Notes: generated by a model from the letters alone, not told the origin. 64,000 bases of DNA from Flavobacterium difficile (GCF_011392115.1 NZ_JAAJBT010000003.1:124001-188000), one strand, 5' to 3'. Shown: positions 50,722 through 60,985, numbered from the stretch's first letter. A program made the numbers and translations.

Positions 50722-52181
50722 GCATTTTAAAAGACATATTATACAAAGTTACGATTGAAGCGGTTCACGGTTCAACGGACTTATCTATTGAAAAAATCGA
50801 GTTTGATTCCAGAAAAGTCTCTAATAACGATGTTTTTGTAGCGATTAAAGGTTCACTGTCAGATGGCCATCAATTTATTGATAAAGCAATTTCGTTAGGT
50901 GCTTCTGTAGTAGTTTGCGAAGATTTACCAACACCTTTATTAGAAAATATTACTTACGTAAAAGTTCAAAATTCAAATCAGGCTTTGTCGTATTTAGCGG
51001 CAAATTATTACAATAATCCATCGCGAAAATTAAAATTAGTTGGAATTACGGGTACAAATGGAAAAACAACAATTGCTTCGTTATTGTACCAAATGTTTAA
51101 AAAAGCAGGTTATAAAGTTGGTTTGTTATCGACTGTAAAAATTATGGTTGATGAAACAGAATATAAAGCGACTCATACTACTCCAGATTCTCTTACCATA
51201 AATCAGTATTTAGATGAAATGGTGGAAGTTGGTTGTGAATTCTGTTTTATGGAAGTTTCTTCTCACGGAATTCATCAAAAAAGAACGGAATCTTTACATT
51301 TTGAAGGTGGCGTGTTTACCAATTTATCCCACGATCATTTAGATTATCACGATACGTTTGCAGAATACCGAGATGTAAAAAAATCGTTTTTCGATAATTT
51401 ACCAAAATCAGCTTTTGCTATTACAAATGTTGATGACAAAAATGGAGCAGTAATGTTTCAAAATACAGTGGCCAGAAAAAGAACATATGCCTTAAAAACG
51501 TATGCCGATTTTAAAGCTCAAATTTTAGAAAATCAATTATCAGGTTTAGTTTTAAAAATTAATAATGATGAGGTTTGGACGAAATTAATTGGTTCTTTCA
51601 ACGCTTATAATTTATTGGCCATTTATGGTGTAGCATTAGAATTAGGAATAGAAAGTAATGAAGCTTTACGCTTATTGTCAGAATTAGAAAGTGTTTCAGG
51701 ACGTTTTCAATTTATTATTTCTGAATCAAAAATCACAGCTATTGTAGATTATGCACACACACCAGATGCTTTAGAAAATGTATTGAAAACAATAGAGGAC
51801 ATTCGTACCAAAAACGAACAATTGATTACAATTGTAGGTTGTGGTGGCGATCGAGACAAGACCAAAAGACCAATTATGGCTAACATCGCCGCAATGTTAA
51901 GTGATAAAGCGATTTTCACTGCCGATAATCCACGAACCGAAAATCCACAAACTATTATTGAGGAAATGGAAGCTGGTGTGGAAGGTCAGAATTTCAAAAA
52001 AACGGTATCTATTTTAGATAGAAAACAAGCCATAAAAACAGCTTGTCAAATGGCAAATCCTGGTGATATTATTTTAATCGCAGGTAAAGGTCATGAAACC
52101 TATCAAGAAATCAATGGCGTACGTCACGATTTTGACGACATGCAAATCGTACAAGAATTATTAAAACAATTAGAAAAATAG
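50718..52181 (+). CDS. murE: UDP-MurNAc-tripeptide synthetase MurE (meso-DAP type)
   Basis: A 487-residue Mur ligase that adds the third residue to UDP-MurNAc-Ala-Glu. The P-loop is TGTNGKTT (111-118); KKSFF and other Mur motifs are present. The substrate motif DNPR at 403-406 (FTADNPRTENP) is the meso-diaminopimelate signature, so the murein should be DAP-type. The start is GTG at 50718-50720, which overlaps the ftsI stop (GTGA). A 7-bp-period repeat follows the stop. Confidence 0.95.
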   Translation: MSILKDILYKVTIEAVHGSTDLSIEKIEFDSRKVSNNDVFVAIKGSLSDGHQFIDKAISLGASVVVCEDLPTPLLENITYVKVQNSNQALSYLAANYYNNPSRKLKLVGITGTNGKTTIASLLYQMFKKAGYKVGLLSTVKIMVDETEYKATHTTPDSLTINQYLDEMVEVGCEFCFMEVSSHGIHQKRTESLHFEGGVFTNLSHDHLDYHDTFAEYRDVKKSFFDNLPKSAFAITNVDDKNGAVMFQNTVARKRTYALKTYADFKAQILENQLSGLVLKINNDEVWTKLIGSFNAYNLLAIYGVALELGIESNEALRLLSELESVSGRFQFIISESKITAIVDYAHTPDALENVLKTIEDIRTKNEQLITIVGCGGDRDKTKRPIMANIAAMLSDKAIFTADNPRTENPQTIIEEMEAGVEGQNFKKTVSILDRKQAIKTACQMANPGDIILIAGKGHETYQEINGVRHDFDDMQIVQELLKQLEK

Positions 52182-52216
52182 TAAATAGTAAATAGTAAAG
52201 TGTGAATAGTAAGGAG
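52175..52216. repeat. 7-bp-period repeat between murE and mraY
   Basis: From the murE stop onward: AAAATAG, TAAATAG, TAAATAG, TAAAGTG, TGAATAG, TAAGGAG, a 7-bp period of six units. It is followed by an AAACTTTTTAAC-type tract up to mraY. The repeats include the murE stop codon (TAG). Confidence 0.65.
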
Positions 52217-52288
52217 TGTAATTGATGTGAGTAAACTTATTCAAACCTTTTTAACTCAAAAACTTTTAACCTTTTAAACTCAAAAATT

Positions 52289-53509
52289 ATGTTATACTAC
52301 ATCTTTAATTACCTAGACGAAGCCTATAATTTACCTGGTGCTGGTTTGTTTCAATACATTACTTTCCGTTCAGGAATGGCGGTAATTTTATCGTTGCTTA
52401 TTTCAACCATTTATGGAAAAAGAATTATTGGTTATTTAAGAAACAAACAAGTAGGTGAAACGGTTCGTGAGTTAGGTTTAGATGGTCAAGTGCAAAAAGC
52501 AGGAACGCCAACTATGGGTGGATTGATTATTATTTTAGCCACTTTAGTTCCGGTATTGTTATTAGCGAAGTTAGATAATATTTATATCATTTTGCTCTTG
52601 ATTACCACTGTTTGGATGGGAAGTATTGGTTTTTTAGACGATTACATCAAAATTTTCAAAAAGGACAAAGATGGTTTGAAGGGAAGATTTAAAGTTATCG
52701 GACAAGTAGGTTTAGGAATTATTGTAGGTGCTACTTTATATTTTCATCCAGGTGTAACTATTAAAGAAGATGTAGTGCTAAAAAAACAAGGGATAGAAAC
52801 GGTTGTAAAATCGACATCTCCTGAGGTAAAATCTATGGAAACTACGATTCCGTTTTTAAAAAATAACACGTTTGATTATGCCGAAGTATTATCATTTATG
52901 GGTGATGATTACCAAAAATGGGCTTGGTTAATTTTTATTCCAATCGTAATTTTTATCATTACGGCCGTTTCAAATGGCGCCAATTTAACGGATGGAATTG
53001 ATGGTTTAGCTGCTGGAACTTCAGCTATTTCAGTTTTAGTTTTAGGGATTTTTACATTCGTATCGGGAAATATCATTTTTTCAAACTATTTGAATATCAT
53101 GTACATTCCAAATTCGGGTGAAATGACCATTTACATAGCAGCTTTTGTAGGAGCATTAATTGGTTTCTTATGGTACAATACGTATCCAGCTACGGTTTTT
53201 ATGGGCGATACAGGTAGTTTAACTATTGGTGGTATTATTGCTGTAATTGCCATCGCAGTTCGTAAAGAATTAATGATTCCAGTTTTATGTGGTATTTTCT
53301 TAGCAGAAAACTTCTCAGTGGTTTTGCAAGTGGCATATTTTAAATATACCAAGAAGAAATTCGGAGAAGGTCGTCGTATTTTCTTGATGTCGCCGTTACA
53401 TCATCATTATCAGAAAAAAGGGTATCACGAAAGTAAAATCGTAACGCGATTCTGGATTGTAGCTATCATCTTGGCTATTTTCTCACTAGTATCACTAAAG
53501 TTACGTTAA
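52289..53509 (+). CDS. mraY: Phospho-MurNAc-pentapeptide transferase MraY
   Basis: A 406-residue membrane enzyme that makes lipid I on undecaprenyl phosphate. About ten helices. The DDxxK-type motif is in [29 protein letters not shown] and [12 protein letters not shown] are the Mg-binding loops, and [19 protein letters not shown] is the HHH motif. It is ~45 residues longer than E. coli MraY because of a loop (about 155-205; [26 protein letters not shown]) after helix 4. It is 107 bp after murE, with no coding in the gap. Confidence 0.95.
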   Translation: MLYYIFNYLDEAYNLPGAGLFQYITFRSGMAVILSLLISTIYGKRIIGYLRNKQVGETVRELGLDGQVQKAGTPTMGGLIIILATLVPVLLLAKLDNIYIILLLITTVWMGSIGFLDDYIKIFKKDKDGLKGRFKVIGQVGLGIIVGATLYFHPGVTIKEDVVLKKQGIETVVKSTSPEVKSMETTIPFLKNNTFDYAEVLSFMGDDYQKWAWLIFIPIVIFIITAVSNGANLTDGIDGLAAGTSAISVLVLGIFTFVSGNIIFSNYLNIMYIPNSGEMTIYIAAFVGALIGFLWYNTYPATVFMGDTGSLTIGGIIAVIAIAVRKELMIPVLCGIFLAENFSVVLQVAYFKYTKKKFGEGRRIFLMSPLHHHYQKKGYHESKIVTRFWIVAIILAIFSLVSLKLR

Positions 53510-53523
53510 TGGATATCAGCAGC

Positions 53524-53559
53524 ATTCGTAAATCATTAATCGTAAATCGTAAATAGAAA
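53524..53559. repeat. 7-bp-period repeat between mraY and murD
   Basis: ATTCGTA, AATCATT, AATCGTA, AATCGTA, AATAGAA: an AATCGTA unit at 7-bp spacing filling the gap up to the murD ATG. Confidence 0.6.
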
Positions 53560-54894
53560 ATGAGGTTAGTAATATTAGGCGGTGGAGAAAGTGGTGTGGG
53601 AACCGCAATTCTTGGAAAGAAAAAGGGATACGATGTTTTTGTCTCTGATTTCGGAAAAATTAAAGAAAATTATAAAGAAGTTCTTACGATAAATAAAATA
53701 GCTTGGGAAGATGAAAAGCATACAGAAGAATTAATTCTGAATGCCGATGTAGTCATGAAGAGTCCCGGAATTCCAGAAAAATCTCCCATTGTAAAAAAGT
53801 TGGTAGAAAAGAACATTCCAGTGATTTCTGAAATTGAATTTGCAGCGCCTTTTACAACGGCTACAACAATAGGAATTACAGGAAGTAATGGAAAAACAAC
53901 AACTACTTTGTTAACGTATCATTTGCTAAAACAAGGTGGATTAAATGTTGGATTAGCGGGTAATATCGGAAAAAGTTTTGCTTGGCAAGTAGCCGAAAAC
54001 AAACACGATTGTTACGTATTAGAATTGAGTAGTTTTCAACTAGACGGAATTATTAATTACAAGCCAGATATAGCGGTTTTATTAAATATAAGTCCTGATC
54101 ACTTAGACCGTTACAATTACGATTACAATTTATATATCGATTCCAAGTTCAGGATTACAATGAATCAAACAGCAGATGATTATTTTATTTATGATCAAGA
54201 TGATGCAACTATTTCAAATTGGTTAGCCAATCATCAAATAAAAGCAAACAAAGTGCCTTTCTCACTAGTAAATCAGATAGATGAAGGCGGAAGTGTCACA
54301 GAAAACAACGAAATCAATATCAAACTAAACGAAGATAATTTTATTATGCCAATCAACAAACTTGCTTTAGAAGGAAAACATAATGTTAAAAACACTATGG
54401 CTGCAACGACAGTTGCCCAATTAATGAACATTAGAAAAGCAACCATCAGAGAAAGCTTAACTAATTTTCAAGGTGCCGAACATAGATTAGAAAAAGTATT
54501 AAAAATAAACAATGTTCAATATATTAACGATTCGAAAGCAACCAATGTAAATGCTACTTTTTTTGCTCTAGACAGTATGATTACGCCTACGGTTTGGATT
54601 GTAGGTGGTGTGGATAAAGGAAACGACTACGACGAATTAATGGCCTTAGTTCGTGAAAAAGTAAAAGGAATTATTTGTTTAGGAGTTGATAACAAAAAGT
54701 TAGCTGATAAATTCGAAGGTTTAGTAGATATGTTTGTAGAAACTACTTCAATGTCTGAAGCAGTAAAAATTGCAAACAAAATGGCTGAAAAAGGAGATAC
54801 AGTTCTACTTTCACCAGCTTGTGCCAGTTTCGATTTGTTTGAAAACTACGAAGACAGAGGTCGCCAATTCAAACAAGCAGTACAAAACCTATAA
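53560..54894 (+). CDS. murD: UDP-MurNAc-L-alanine:D-glutamate ligase MurD
   Basis: A 444-residue Mur ligase adding D-Glu. The N-terminal Rossmann-like domain is MRLVILGGGESGVGTAILGKKKG. The P-loop is ITGSNGKTTTT (about 104-114). The conserved NISPDHLDRY and the NDSKATN and SPACASFDLFENYEDRG motifs of the C-terminal domain are all in place. It starts 50 bp after mraY, directly after the 7-bp repeat. Confidence 0.95.
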   Translation: MRLVILGGGESGVGTAILGKKKGYDVFVSDFGKIKENYKEVLTINKIAWEDEKHTEELILNADVVMKSPGIPEKSPIVKKLVEKNIPVISEIEFAAPFTTATTIGITGSNGKTTTTLLTYHLLKQGGLNVGLAGNIGKSFAWQVAENKHDCYVLELSSFQLDGIINYKPDIAVLLNISPDHLDRYNYDYNLYIDSKFRITMNQTADDYFIYDQDDATISNWLANHQIKANKVPFSLVNQIDEGGSVTENNEINIKLNEDNFIMPINKLALEGKHNVKNTMAATTVAQLMNIRKATIRESLTNFQGAEHRLEKVLKINNVQYINDSKATNVNATFFALDSMITPTVWIVGGVDKGNDYDELMALVREKVKGIICLGVDNKKLADKFEGLVDMFVETTSMSEAVKIANKMAEKGDTVLLSPACASFDLFENYEDRGRQFKQAVQNL

Positions 54895-54905
54895 GGATAG
54901 TACTA

Positions 54906-54973
54906 TTGAATCTAGTGGATTCAAACATATATAGCATAAAACATGACTCCAACAGAGTCAAATATTTCTAGCG
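54906..54973. repeat. Two tandem hairpin elements between murD and ftsW
   Basis: Copy 1: stem TTGAATC (54906-54912) / GATTCAA (54918-54924), then ACATATATAGC. Copy 2: stem TGACTC (54944-54949) / GAGTCA (54955-54960), then AATATTTCTAGC. Each has a 5-nt loop and a similar AT-rich tail ending TAGC, at 38-bp spacing. Confidence 0.6.
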
Positions 54974-55001
54974 TTTTTTTAAAAATGCAATTTGATATCA
55001 G

Positions 55002-56384
55002 ATGAACAAAATAGTAAGCGAACTTAAAGGCGATAAAACCATTTGGGCGGTAATAGTATTACTGGCTATCGTTTCCTTTTTACCTGTATACAGTGCCAGT
55101 ACTAACTTGGTTTATACGGTCGGAAATGGTGGTACGACTTTTGGTATTATTTTGAAGCATTTTGTACATCTTGGAATTGGGTTAGGAATTGTTTTTTGGG
55201 TGCATAAATTACACTTCGAAAAATTTAAAAAATATTCCATTTTCGGAATGTTAATTGTAATTCCTCTTTTGGTTTACACGCAATTACAAGGTAAAGTGAT
55301 TGGTGGTGCCAATGCCAGTAGATGGATCAATATTCCTTTCATAGGAATGTCTTTTCAAACGTCAACTCTTGCCTTTACGGTTTTGATGGTTTATGTAGCA
55401 AGGACTTTAACCAAATTAAAAGAAGCTTCGTATACGTTTCAAGATTCTGTTGTTAAAATTTGGTTACCAGTTAGTGCGGTTTTAATTTGTATTTTACCGT
55501 CTAACTTTTCCACCACAGCTTTAATGTTTGCTATGGTATGTATGTTGCTTTTTATCGGTCAATATCCTTTAAAATATTTAGGAGTTATTATTGCATCTGG
55601 TATCGCGCTTTTAATGTTGGTGTTTTTGTTATCGAAGGCATTTCCTGGTCATAAATTATTTAATCGTGTGGCTACTTGGGAAAAAAGAATTGAAAATTTC
55701 ACCACAGATAAACCAGATGAAGATAAATACCAAATAGAGAATGCAAAAATTGCCATTGCAGTTGGAAAAATCAATGGAGTCGGACCAGGTAAAAGTATTC
55801 AGAAAAACTTTTTACCGCAATCGTCTTCCGATTTTATTTTCGCCATTATTGTCGAAGAATACGGATTAATTGGTGGATTTACATTAGTGTTTTTCTACAT
55901 GTTATTGTTCTTTAGATTTTTAATCAGAGCCAATAAAACGAATAATTTATTCGGGAAATTATTAATCATAGGTTTAGGATTTCCAATTATCATTCAAGCA
56001 TTAATAAATATGGGTGTTGCAGTAGAATTGTTACCGGTAACTGGGCAACCATTACCTTTAATTAGTTCTGGTGGAACGTCAATTTGGATGACTTGTTTGT
56101 CGTTAGGGATTATCTTGAGTGTGACAAAAAAAGAAGATGAAATTGCTGCCGACTTGAAAGATTTACAAGATAGAGAAGCGGCTTTACAAAGAATTATAGA
56201 TAGAGAAGTTTCTGTAATGAATGATGAAAGTTCATCCACTTCAATTTCAGAGGAAGAAAAGAAAGTTAATGATATGAAATATGCTATTCGTGAATCTTTA
56301 AAACAAGAAAACGAATTGGATAATGAAGGCGATAGTTTAGTAAATGGGCAAAACCCAATGCATGCAGTTTTAAATAAAAAGTAA
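55002..56384 (+). CDS. ftsW: Septal SEDS glycosyltransferase FtsW
   Basis: A 460-residue integral membrane protein that polymerises lipid II with FtsI. Ten helices span about residues 15-370. The loop with NARWI ([12 protein letters not shown]), the [52 protein letters not shown] segment and [13 protein letters not shown] are family motifs. The putative catalytic aspartate lies in the KPDED loop. The ~85-residue C-terminal tail (about 375-460) is acidic and coiled-coil-like and is longer than in most FtsW. It overlaps murG by 1 bp (TAATG). Confidence 0.95.
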   Translation: MNKIVSELKGDKTIWAVIVLLAIVSFLPVYSASTNLVYTVGNGGTTFGIILKHFVHLGIGLGIVFWVHKLHFEKFKKYSIFGMLIVIPLLVYTQLQGKVIGGANASRWINIPFIGMSFQTSTLAFTVLMVYVARTLTKLKEASYTFQDSVVKIWLPVSAVLICILPSNFSTTALMFAMVCMLLFIGQYPLKYLGVIIASGIALLMLVFLLSKAFPGHKLFNRVATWEKRIENFTTDKPDEDKYQIENAKIAIAVGKINGVGPGKSIQKNFLPQSSSDFIFAIIVEEYGLIGGFTLVFFYMLLFFRFLIRANKTNNLFGKLLIIGLGFPIIIQALINMGVAVELLPVTGQPLPLISSGGTSIWMTCLSLGIILSVTKKEDEIAADLKDLQDREAALQRIIDREVSVMNDESSSTSISEEEKKVNDMKYAIRESLKQENELDNEGDSLVNGQNPMHAVLNKK

Positions 56385-57475
56385 TGGGAAAAAGATTTAT
56401 TATTAGCGGAGGCGGAACAGGCGGACATATTTATCCAGCTGTTGCTATTGCAAACGAATTAAAAGCGCAATTTCCTGATGCAGAATTTTTATTTGTAGGC
56501 GCCAAAGATAAAATGGAAATGCAAAAAGTGCCGCAAGCAGGTTATAAAATTGAAGGGCTTTGGATTGCAGGTTTACAACGTAAACTAACGCTTCAAAACG
56601 CAATGTTTCCTTTAAAATTGACATCAAGTTTACTGAAATCTTTTTTTATTTTAAGAAAATTTAAACCAGATGTGGTTATAGGAACAGGCGGTTTTGCTAG
56701 TGGTGCTGTGCTTAAAGTAGCTTCTATGTTAGGTATTCCAACAGTTATTCAGGAGCAAAATTCTTTTCCAGGTATTACTAATAAATTATTAGCCCAAAAA
56801 GCCAACGCCATTTGTGTAGCCTATGATAACTTAGATCGTTTTTTTCCAAAAAATAAAATGGTCTTAACAGGAAATCCTGTACGTCAAGATCTAATGGAAG
56901 TGGCAAGTAAAAGAGAAGAAGCAATCAAGCATTTTAAATTAGATGCGAATAAAAAAACTCTTTTAATTTTAGGTGGAAGTTTAGGTGCGAGAAGAATCAA
57001 CCAATTAATTGAAAAAGAGTTAGATTTTTTTGGGCAGTTAGGGTTTCAAATCCTTTGGCAATGTGGTAAGGTTTATGTCGACGATTATTCGAAATATAAC
57101 GAAAACGAGAACGTTCAAGTTACAGCTTTCATTGATAGAATGGACTTGGTTTATGCCGCGGCAGATGTTGTTATTTCCCGTTCTGGCGCATCGTCGGTAT
57201 CTGAATTATGTATCGCAGGAAAACCAACTATTTTTATTCCATCTCCAAATGTAGCTGAAGATCATCAAACTAAAAACGCGAAAGCAATTGTGGAAAAAGG
57301 TGGTGCGATTTTACTTAAAGAATCGGAATTAGAAACGCAATTCGAATCCGTATTTGAAACTTTAGTAAACGATAAAAGTAAACTCGAAAGCTTAACTGAA
57401 AATATCAAAAAATTAGCTTTGCCCAACGCAACAAAAGATATAGTTGAAGAAATTAAGAAATTAATTAAAAACTAA
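56384..57475 (+). CDS. murG: UDP-GlcNAc:lipid I transferase MurG
   Basis: A 363-residue GT28-family glycosyltransferase that turns lipid I into lipid II at the inner face of the membrane. The N-terminal G-loops are [19 protein letters not shown] and [14 protein letters not shown]. The C-terminal UDP-GlcNAc site has [13 protein letters not shown] and [21 protein letters not shown]. Its ATG overlaps the ftsW stop. An 8-bp CTTCGTGG duplication lies in the gap to murC. Confidence 0.95.
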   Translation: MGKRFIISGGGTGGHIYPAVAIANELKAQFPDAEFLFVGAKDKMEMQKVPQAGYKIEGLWIAGLQRKLTLQNAMFPLKLTSSLLKSFFILRKFKPDVVIGTGGFASGAVLKVASMLGIPTVIQEQNSFPGITNKLLAQKANAICVAYDNLDRFFPKNKMVLTGNPVRQDLMEVASKREEAIKHFKLDANKKTLLILGGSLGARRINQLIEKELDFFGQLGFQILWQCGKVYVDDYSKYNENENVQVTAFIDRMDLVYAAADVVISRSGASSVSELCIAGKPTIFIPSPNVAEDHQTKNAKAIVEKGGAILLKESELETQFESVFETLVNDKSKLESLTENIKKLALPNATKDIVEEIKKLIKN

Positions 57476-57490
57476 TAAAAATAAACTGCC

Positions 57491-57516
57491 TTAGCGACTT
57501 CGTGGCTTCGTGGCGA
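57491..57516. repeat. CTTCGTGG tandem duplication between murG and murC
   Basis: CTTCGTGG at 57498-57505 and again at 57506-57513, within TTAGCGACTTCGTGG..CGAAAC. It resembles short intergenic strings of the CTTAGCG..GTGGCGAAA kind that I associate with flavobacterial genomes. Confidence 0.5.
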
Positions 57517-57536
57517 AACAAATAGTGACTTAAAAC

Positions 57537-58886
57537 ATGAATCTAAATCAAATACATAACGTCTATTTTATTGGTATCGGTGGTATCGGAATGAGTGCTT
57601 TGGCGCGTTATTTTCAATTTATCGGAAAAAACGTTGCGGGTTACGACAAAACACAAACACAATTAACTGCCGAATTAGAAGAAAATGGTATCAAAATTCA
57701 TTTTGAAGATGATGTGAATTTAATTGACGATAGTTTTAAAAATACAGAAAATACTTTAGTAGTAATTACTCCAGCAGTCCCGAAAAATCATACAGAATGG
57801 AATTACTTTTTAGCGAATAATTTCACAGTTAAAAAACGTGCGGAAGTATTAGGAATTATCACCAAAGATACCTTTTGTTTTGCAGTGGCTGGAACGCATG
57901 GAAAAACTACAACCTCAAGTATTTTAGGACATGTTTTGTATGAAAGTGGAGTGGATGTTACGGCGTTTTTAGGCGGAATTGTTGAAGGGTATAATACGAA
58001 TTTAATCGGTTCGGGGAAAACCGTTACGGTAGTAGAAGCCGACGAATTTGACAGATCTTTCTTGCATTTACATCCGGATTTATCTTGCGTGACTTCAATG
58101 GATGCAGATCATTTAGATATTTATGGTGATGTGGCAGCAATTGAAGAATCGTTTAGAGAATTCGCTCATAAAGTTCCTGCAGATAATTTGTTTGTTATCA
58201 AAGGTTTGCCTTTAGAAGGAAATACTATTGCAGTGAATGTAGGTGCCGATTACACAGCTCAAAATATCAGAATTGAAAACGGTTTTTATGTTTTTGATGT
58301 AAAAACTAAAGAGGGAGTTATCGAAAATGTAAAATTTGGCTTACCCGGACATCATAATTTAACGAATGCTTTATTGGCTTTTGCAATGGCGAAATCGTAT
58401 GGTGTAGAGGTGGAAAAAATAAAAAGTGCCTTGGCTTCTTTCAAAGGAGTTCGAAGAAGATTTTCCTTCCAAATTAGAGAGGAAAATTTAGTTTATATTG
58501 ATGATTATGCACATCATCCAACAGAAATTAATGCGGTACATCAAGCAGTTCGAGAATTGTATCCGAACAAGAAAATTATTGCTTGTTTTCAACCTCATTT
58601 ATTTAGTAGAACAAAAGATTTTATAGATGGTTTTGCTGAAAGTTTAGCGCAATTTGATGAGTTACTTTTATTAGAAATTTACCCTGCTAGAGAATTACCA
58701 ATGGAAGGTGTAAATTCGAGTTGGTTGTTAAGCAAAATAAAAAATGAAAATAAGCGTTTGATTACTAAAGAAGAGTTGTTAATAAGTTTCAAAAATTCAG
58801 ATGCAACAGTATATGTAACAATAGGTGCAGGCGATATTGGAGAAATGGTTAAGGATGTAAAAAAGGTATTAAATGAAAAGGTTTAA
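57537..58886 (+). CDS. murC: UDP-MurNAc-L-alanine ligase MurC
   Basis: A 449-residue Mur ligase that adds L-Ala to UDP-MurNAc. The N-terminal nucleotide fold is VYFIGIGGIGMSALARYF. The P-loop is VAGTHGKTTTSS (about 117-128). VEADEFDRSFL, SMDADHLDIYGD and DDYAHHPTEI are the usual motifs. Its end overlaps the ftsQ start by 14 bp. The order murC-ftsQ lacks the ddl gene found between them in E. coli. Confidence 0.95.
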   Translation: MNLNQIHNVYFIGIGGIGMSALARYFQFIGKNVAGYDKTQTQLTAELEENGIKIHFEDDVNLIDDSFKNTENTLVVITPAVPKNHTEWNYFLANNFTVKKRAEVLGIITKDTFCFAVAGTHGKTTTSSILGHVLYESGVDVTAFLGGIVEGYNTNLIGSGKTVTVVEADEFDRSFLHLHPDLSCVTSMDADHLDIYGDVAAIEESFREFAHKVPADNLFVIKGLPLEGNTIAVNVGADYTAQNIRIENGFYVFDVKTKEGVIENVKFGLPGHHNLTNALLAFAMAKSYGVEVEKIKSALASFKGVRRRFSFQIREENLVYIDDYAHHPTEINAVHQAVRELYPNKKIIACFQPHLFSRTKDFIDGFAESLAQFDELLLLEIYPARELPMEGVNSSWLLSKIKNENKRLITKEELLISFKNSDATVYVTIGAGDIGEMVKDVKKVLNEKV

Positions 58887-59595
58887 TTGGCAAAATATTC
58901 GCCTCGTATTGATGCTTTTCTTGGTAGTGTTTTTGTATTCTTTTACACAGATTAGAAACCAAAACAGAAAGATAAGCAAGGTGCAAGTTGAATTTCAGGG
59001 CGATAACAAAATGTTTTTAACAAATGAAATGGTTAATAACTTGTTAATACAAAATTTAGGAGGTACTTCTTCAATCCAAAAAGATAAAGTAGATTTGAAA
59101 GATTTGGAAAGTGCCTTAAAGAAGCAACCATTTATCGAAAACGCGGAGGTTTTTACCTCTGAAGACGGTGTGTTAATAACTAAAGTTTTACAAAAGACCC
59201 CTGTAGCGAGAGTTGTTAACGGAAACCGTACTTTTTACGTGGATAAAAAGGGTAGTATTTTTCAATTGTCAAACAATTTTTCATCAAGAGTTCCTATTGT
59301 TCAAGGAAATATTGAGGGAGAATTCAAAAAGGGTTTCATCGAAACTTTTAGCGCTATTGAAAAAGATGATTTTTTAAAAAAGAATATCATCGGAATCACA
59401 ATTCAGAAAAACGGAAGTATGACGATGCTTTCAAGGGAATATGATTACGAAATAAATTTTGGCAAACCCGTTTCAATTGATAAAAAGTTTAAAAATTACA
59501 AAGCCTTTTATCAATACGCATCGAAAGATTCGTTAATTGGGAAGTACAAATCGATAAATTTAATTTTCACACAGCAAGTAGTGTGTTCAAAATAA
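58873..59595 (+). CDS. ftsQ: FtsQ/DivIB-like division protein
   Basis: A 240-residue bitopic protein. One membrane helix (about 8-23; IRLVLMLFLVVFLYSF) is followed by a POTRA-like domain (about 35-105; KVQVEFQGDNKMFLTNEMVNNLL..LESALKKQPFIENAEVFTSEDGVLITKVLQKTPVARV) and the beta domain. FtsQ anchors FtsL and FtsB in the divisome. Overlaps murC by 14 bp; ftsA follows 7 bp later. Confidence 0.9.
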   Translation: MKRFNWQNIRLVLMLFLVVFLYSFTQIRNQNRKISKVQVEFQGDNKMFLTNEMVNNLLIQNLGGTSSIQKDKVDLKDLESALKKQPFIENAEVFTSEDGVLITKVLQKTPVARVVNGNRTFYVDKKGSIFQLSNNFSSRVPIVQGNIEGEFKKGFIETFSAIEKDDFLKKNIIGITIQKNGSMTMLSREYDYEINFGKPVSIDKKFKNYKAFYQYASKDSLIGKYKSINLIFTQQVVCSK

Positions 59596-59602
59596 GGAAT
59601 AG

Positions 59603-60985
59603 ATGATGAACAAAGAAAGTATTGGAGTAGGATTAGACATTGGTACCACAAAGATTGTAGCAATGATCGGTAAGAAAAATGAGTACGGAAAATTAGAAAT
59701 CCTAGGTGTAGGGAAATCTAAGAGTTTGGGCGTGCATAGAGGCGTAGTAAATAATATTACGCAAACTATTCAATCTATTCAACAAGCAATTTTAGAAGCA
59801 GAAAATAATTCAGGTTATAAAATAAATGATGTAGTAGTTGGTATTGCCGGACAACACATTCGCAGCATTCAACACAGCGATTACATCAGTAGAAAAAATC
59901 CAGAAGAAGTAATTGGAGAATATGATATTGAACAATTAACTTGCCAAGTTCAAAATTTATCTATGCTTCCAGGTGAAGAAATTATTCATGCTTTACCACA
60001 AGAATTTAAAATCGACGGACAATCAGAAATTTTAGAACCAATTGGTATGTATGGCGCTAGAGTTGAATCTAGTTTTCATATTGTAGTTGGGCAAGCGGCG
60101 TCGATAAGAAATTTAGGACGTTGTGTGAAAAATGCTGGATTAGAATTAACAGGATTAACACTTGAGCCTTTAGCATCTTCAGATGCAGTTTTAAGTGAAG
60201 AAGAAAAAGAAGCTGGAGTAGCACTTATCGATATCGGTGGTGGAACAACAGATTTAGCCGTTTTCAAAAATGGAGTGATTCGTCATACTGCAGTAATACC
60301 TTTTGGAGGAAATGTAATTACGGAAGATATAAAAGAAGGATGTTCTATCATTGAGAAACAAGCTGAATTATTAAAAACACGTTTCGGATCGGCTTGGCCA
60401 GGTGAAAATAAAGACAATGAAATTGTTTCTATTCCTGGATTAAGAGGTCGTGAACCCAAAGAAATTTCGTTAAAAAACTTATCGAAAATTATTCACGCTA
60501 GAGTAGTGGAAATCATCGAACAAGTATATGCTGAAATTAAATTATACGGTCATGATGAGCCAAAGAAGAAATTAATCGCAGGTATTGTTTTAACAGGTGG
60601 TGGTTCACAATTACAACATATCAAGCAACTAGTAGAATATATTACAGGAATGGATACTAGAATAGGTTTTCCTAACGAGCATTTAGCTGGAAATTCTAGT
60701 GAAGAATTGTCAAGTCCATTATATGCTACTTCTGTAGGTTTGGTGATGGAAAGTTTACGCAATCAAACGAATAGCGCCACGCCATTTGTTGAAATGAAGA
60801 CTCCTGAACCTGTTGCAGTAATCGCTCCAGAACCTGTTGTAACAGAAAAGGTTATTGAAGTAGTTGTGGAAGAAGTAAAACCACCAACGCCAGTAGCTTC
60901 AAAAGAAACGCAAGAAAGAAAAAAGAAATACGACTTTAATAATCTGTTAGGAAAAATTAAAGAGTTTTTAGATAATGTAGAATAA
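59603..60985 (+). CDS. ftsA: Actin-like divisome protein FtsA
   Basis: A 460-residue actin-fold ATPase that links FtsZ to the membrane. The phosphate 1 loop is GLDIGTTKIVAMIG, phosphate 2 is ALIDIGGGTTDLAVF and the adenosine motif is LTGGGSQLQHI. The 1C domain is in the expected position. A ~55-residue Pro-, Val- and Glu-rich linker leads to a C-terminal amphipathic helix (KKYDFNNLLGKIKEFLDNVE), the membrane-targeting sequence. Two adjacent ATG (59603, 59606) are possible starts. Confidence 0.95.
   Translation: MMNKESIGVGLDIGTTKIVAMIGKKNEYGKLEILGVGKSKSLGVHRGVVNNITQTIQSIQQAILEAENNSGYKINDVVVGIAGQHIRSIQHSDYISRKNPEEVIGEYDIEQLTCQVQNLSMLPGEEIIHALPQEFKIDGQSEILEPIGMYGARVESSFHIVVGQAASIRNLGRCVKNAGLELTGLTLEPLASSDAVLSEEEKEAGVALIDIGGGTTDLAVFKNGVIRHTAVIPFGGNVITEDIKEGCSIIEKQAELLKTRFGSAWPGENKDNEIVSIPGLRGREPKEISLKNLSKIIHARVVEIIEQVYAEIKLYGHDEPKKKLIAGIVLTGGGSQLQHIKQLVEYITGMDTRIGFPNEHLAGNSSEELSSPLYATSVGLVMESLRNQTNSATPFVEMKTPEPVAVIAPEPVVTEKVIEVVVEEVKPPTPVASKETQERKKKYDFNNLLGKIKEFLDNVE

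Noticed and set aside
52175..52216. Possible CRISPR-like array after murE
   Set aside because: The units are 7 bp, tandem, without spacers, and no cas genes are present.
55994..56428. 144-codon minus-strand frame across the ftsW-murG junction
   Set aside because: Antisense to two certain genes; low-complexity Ser-rich translation.
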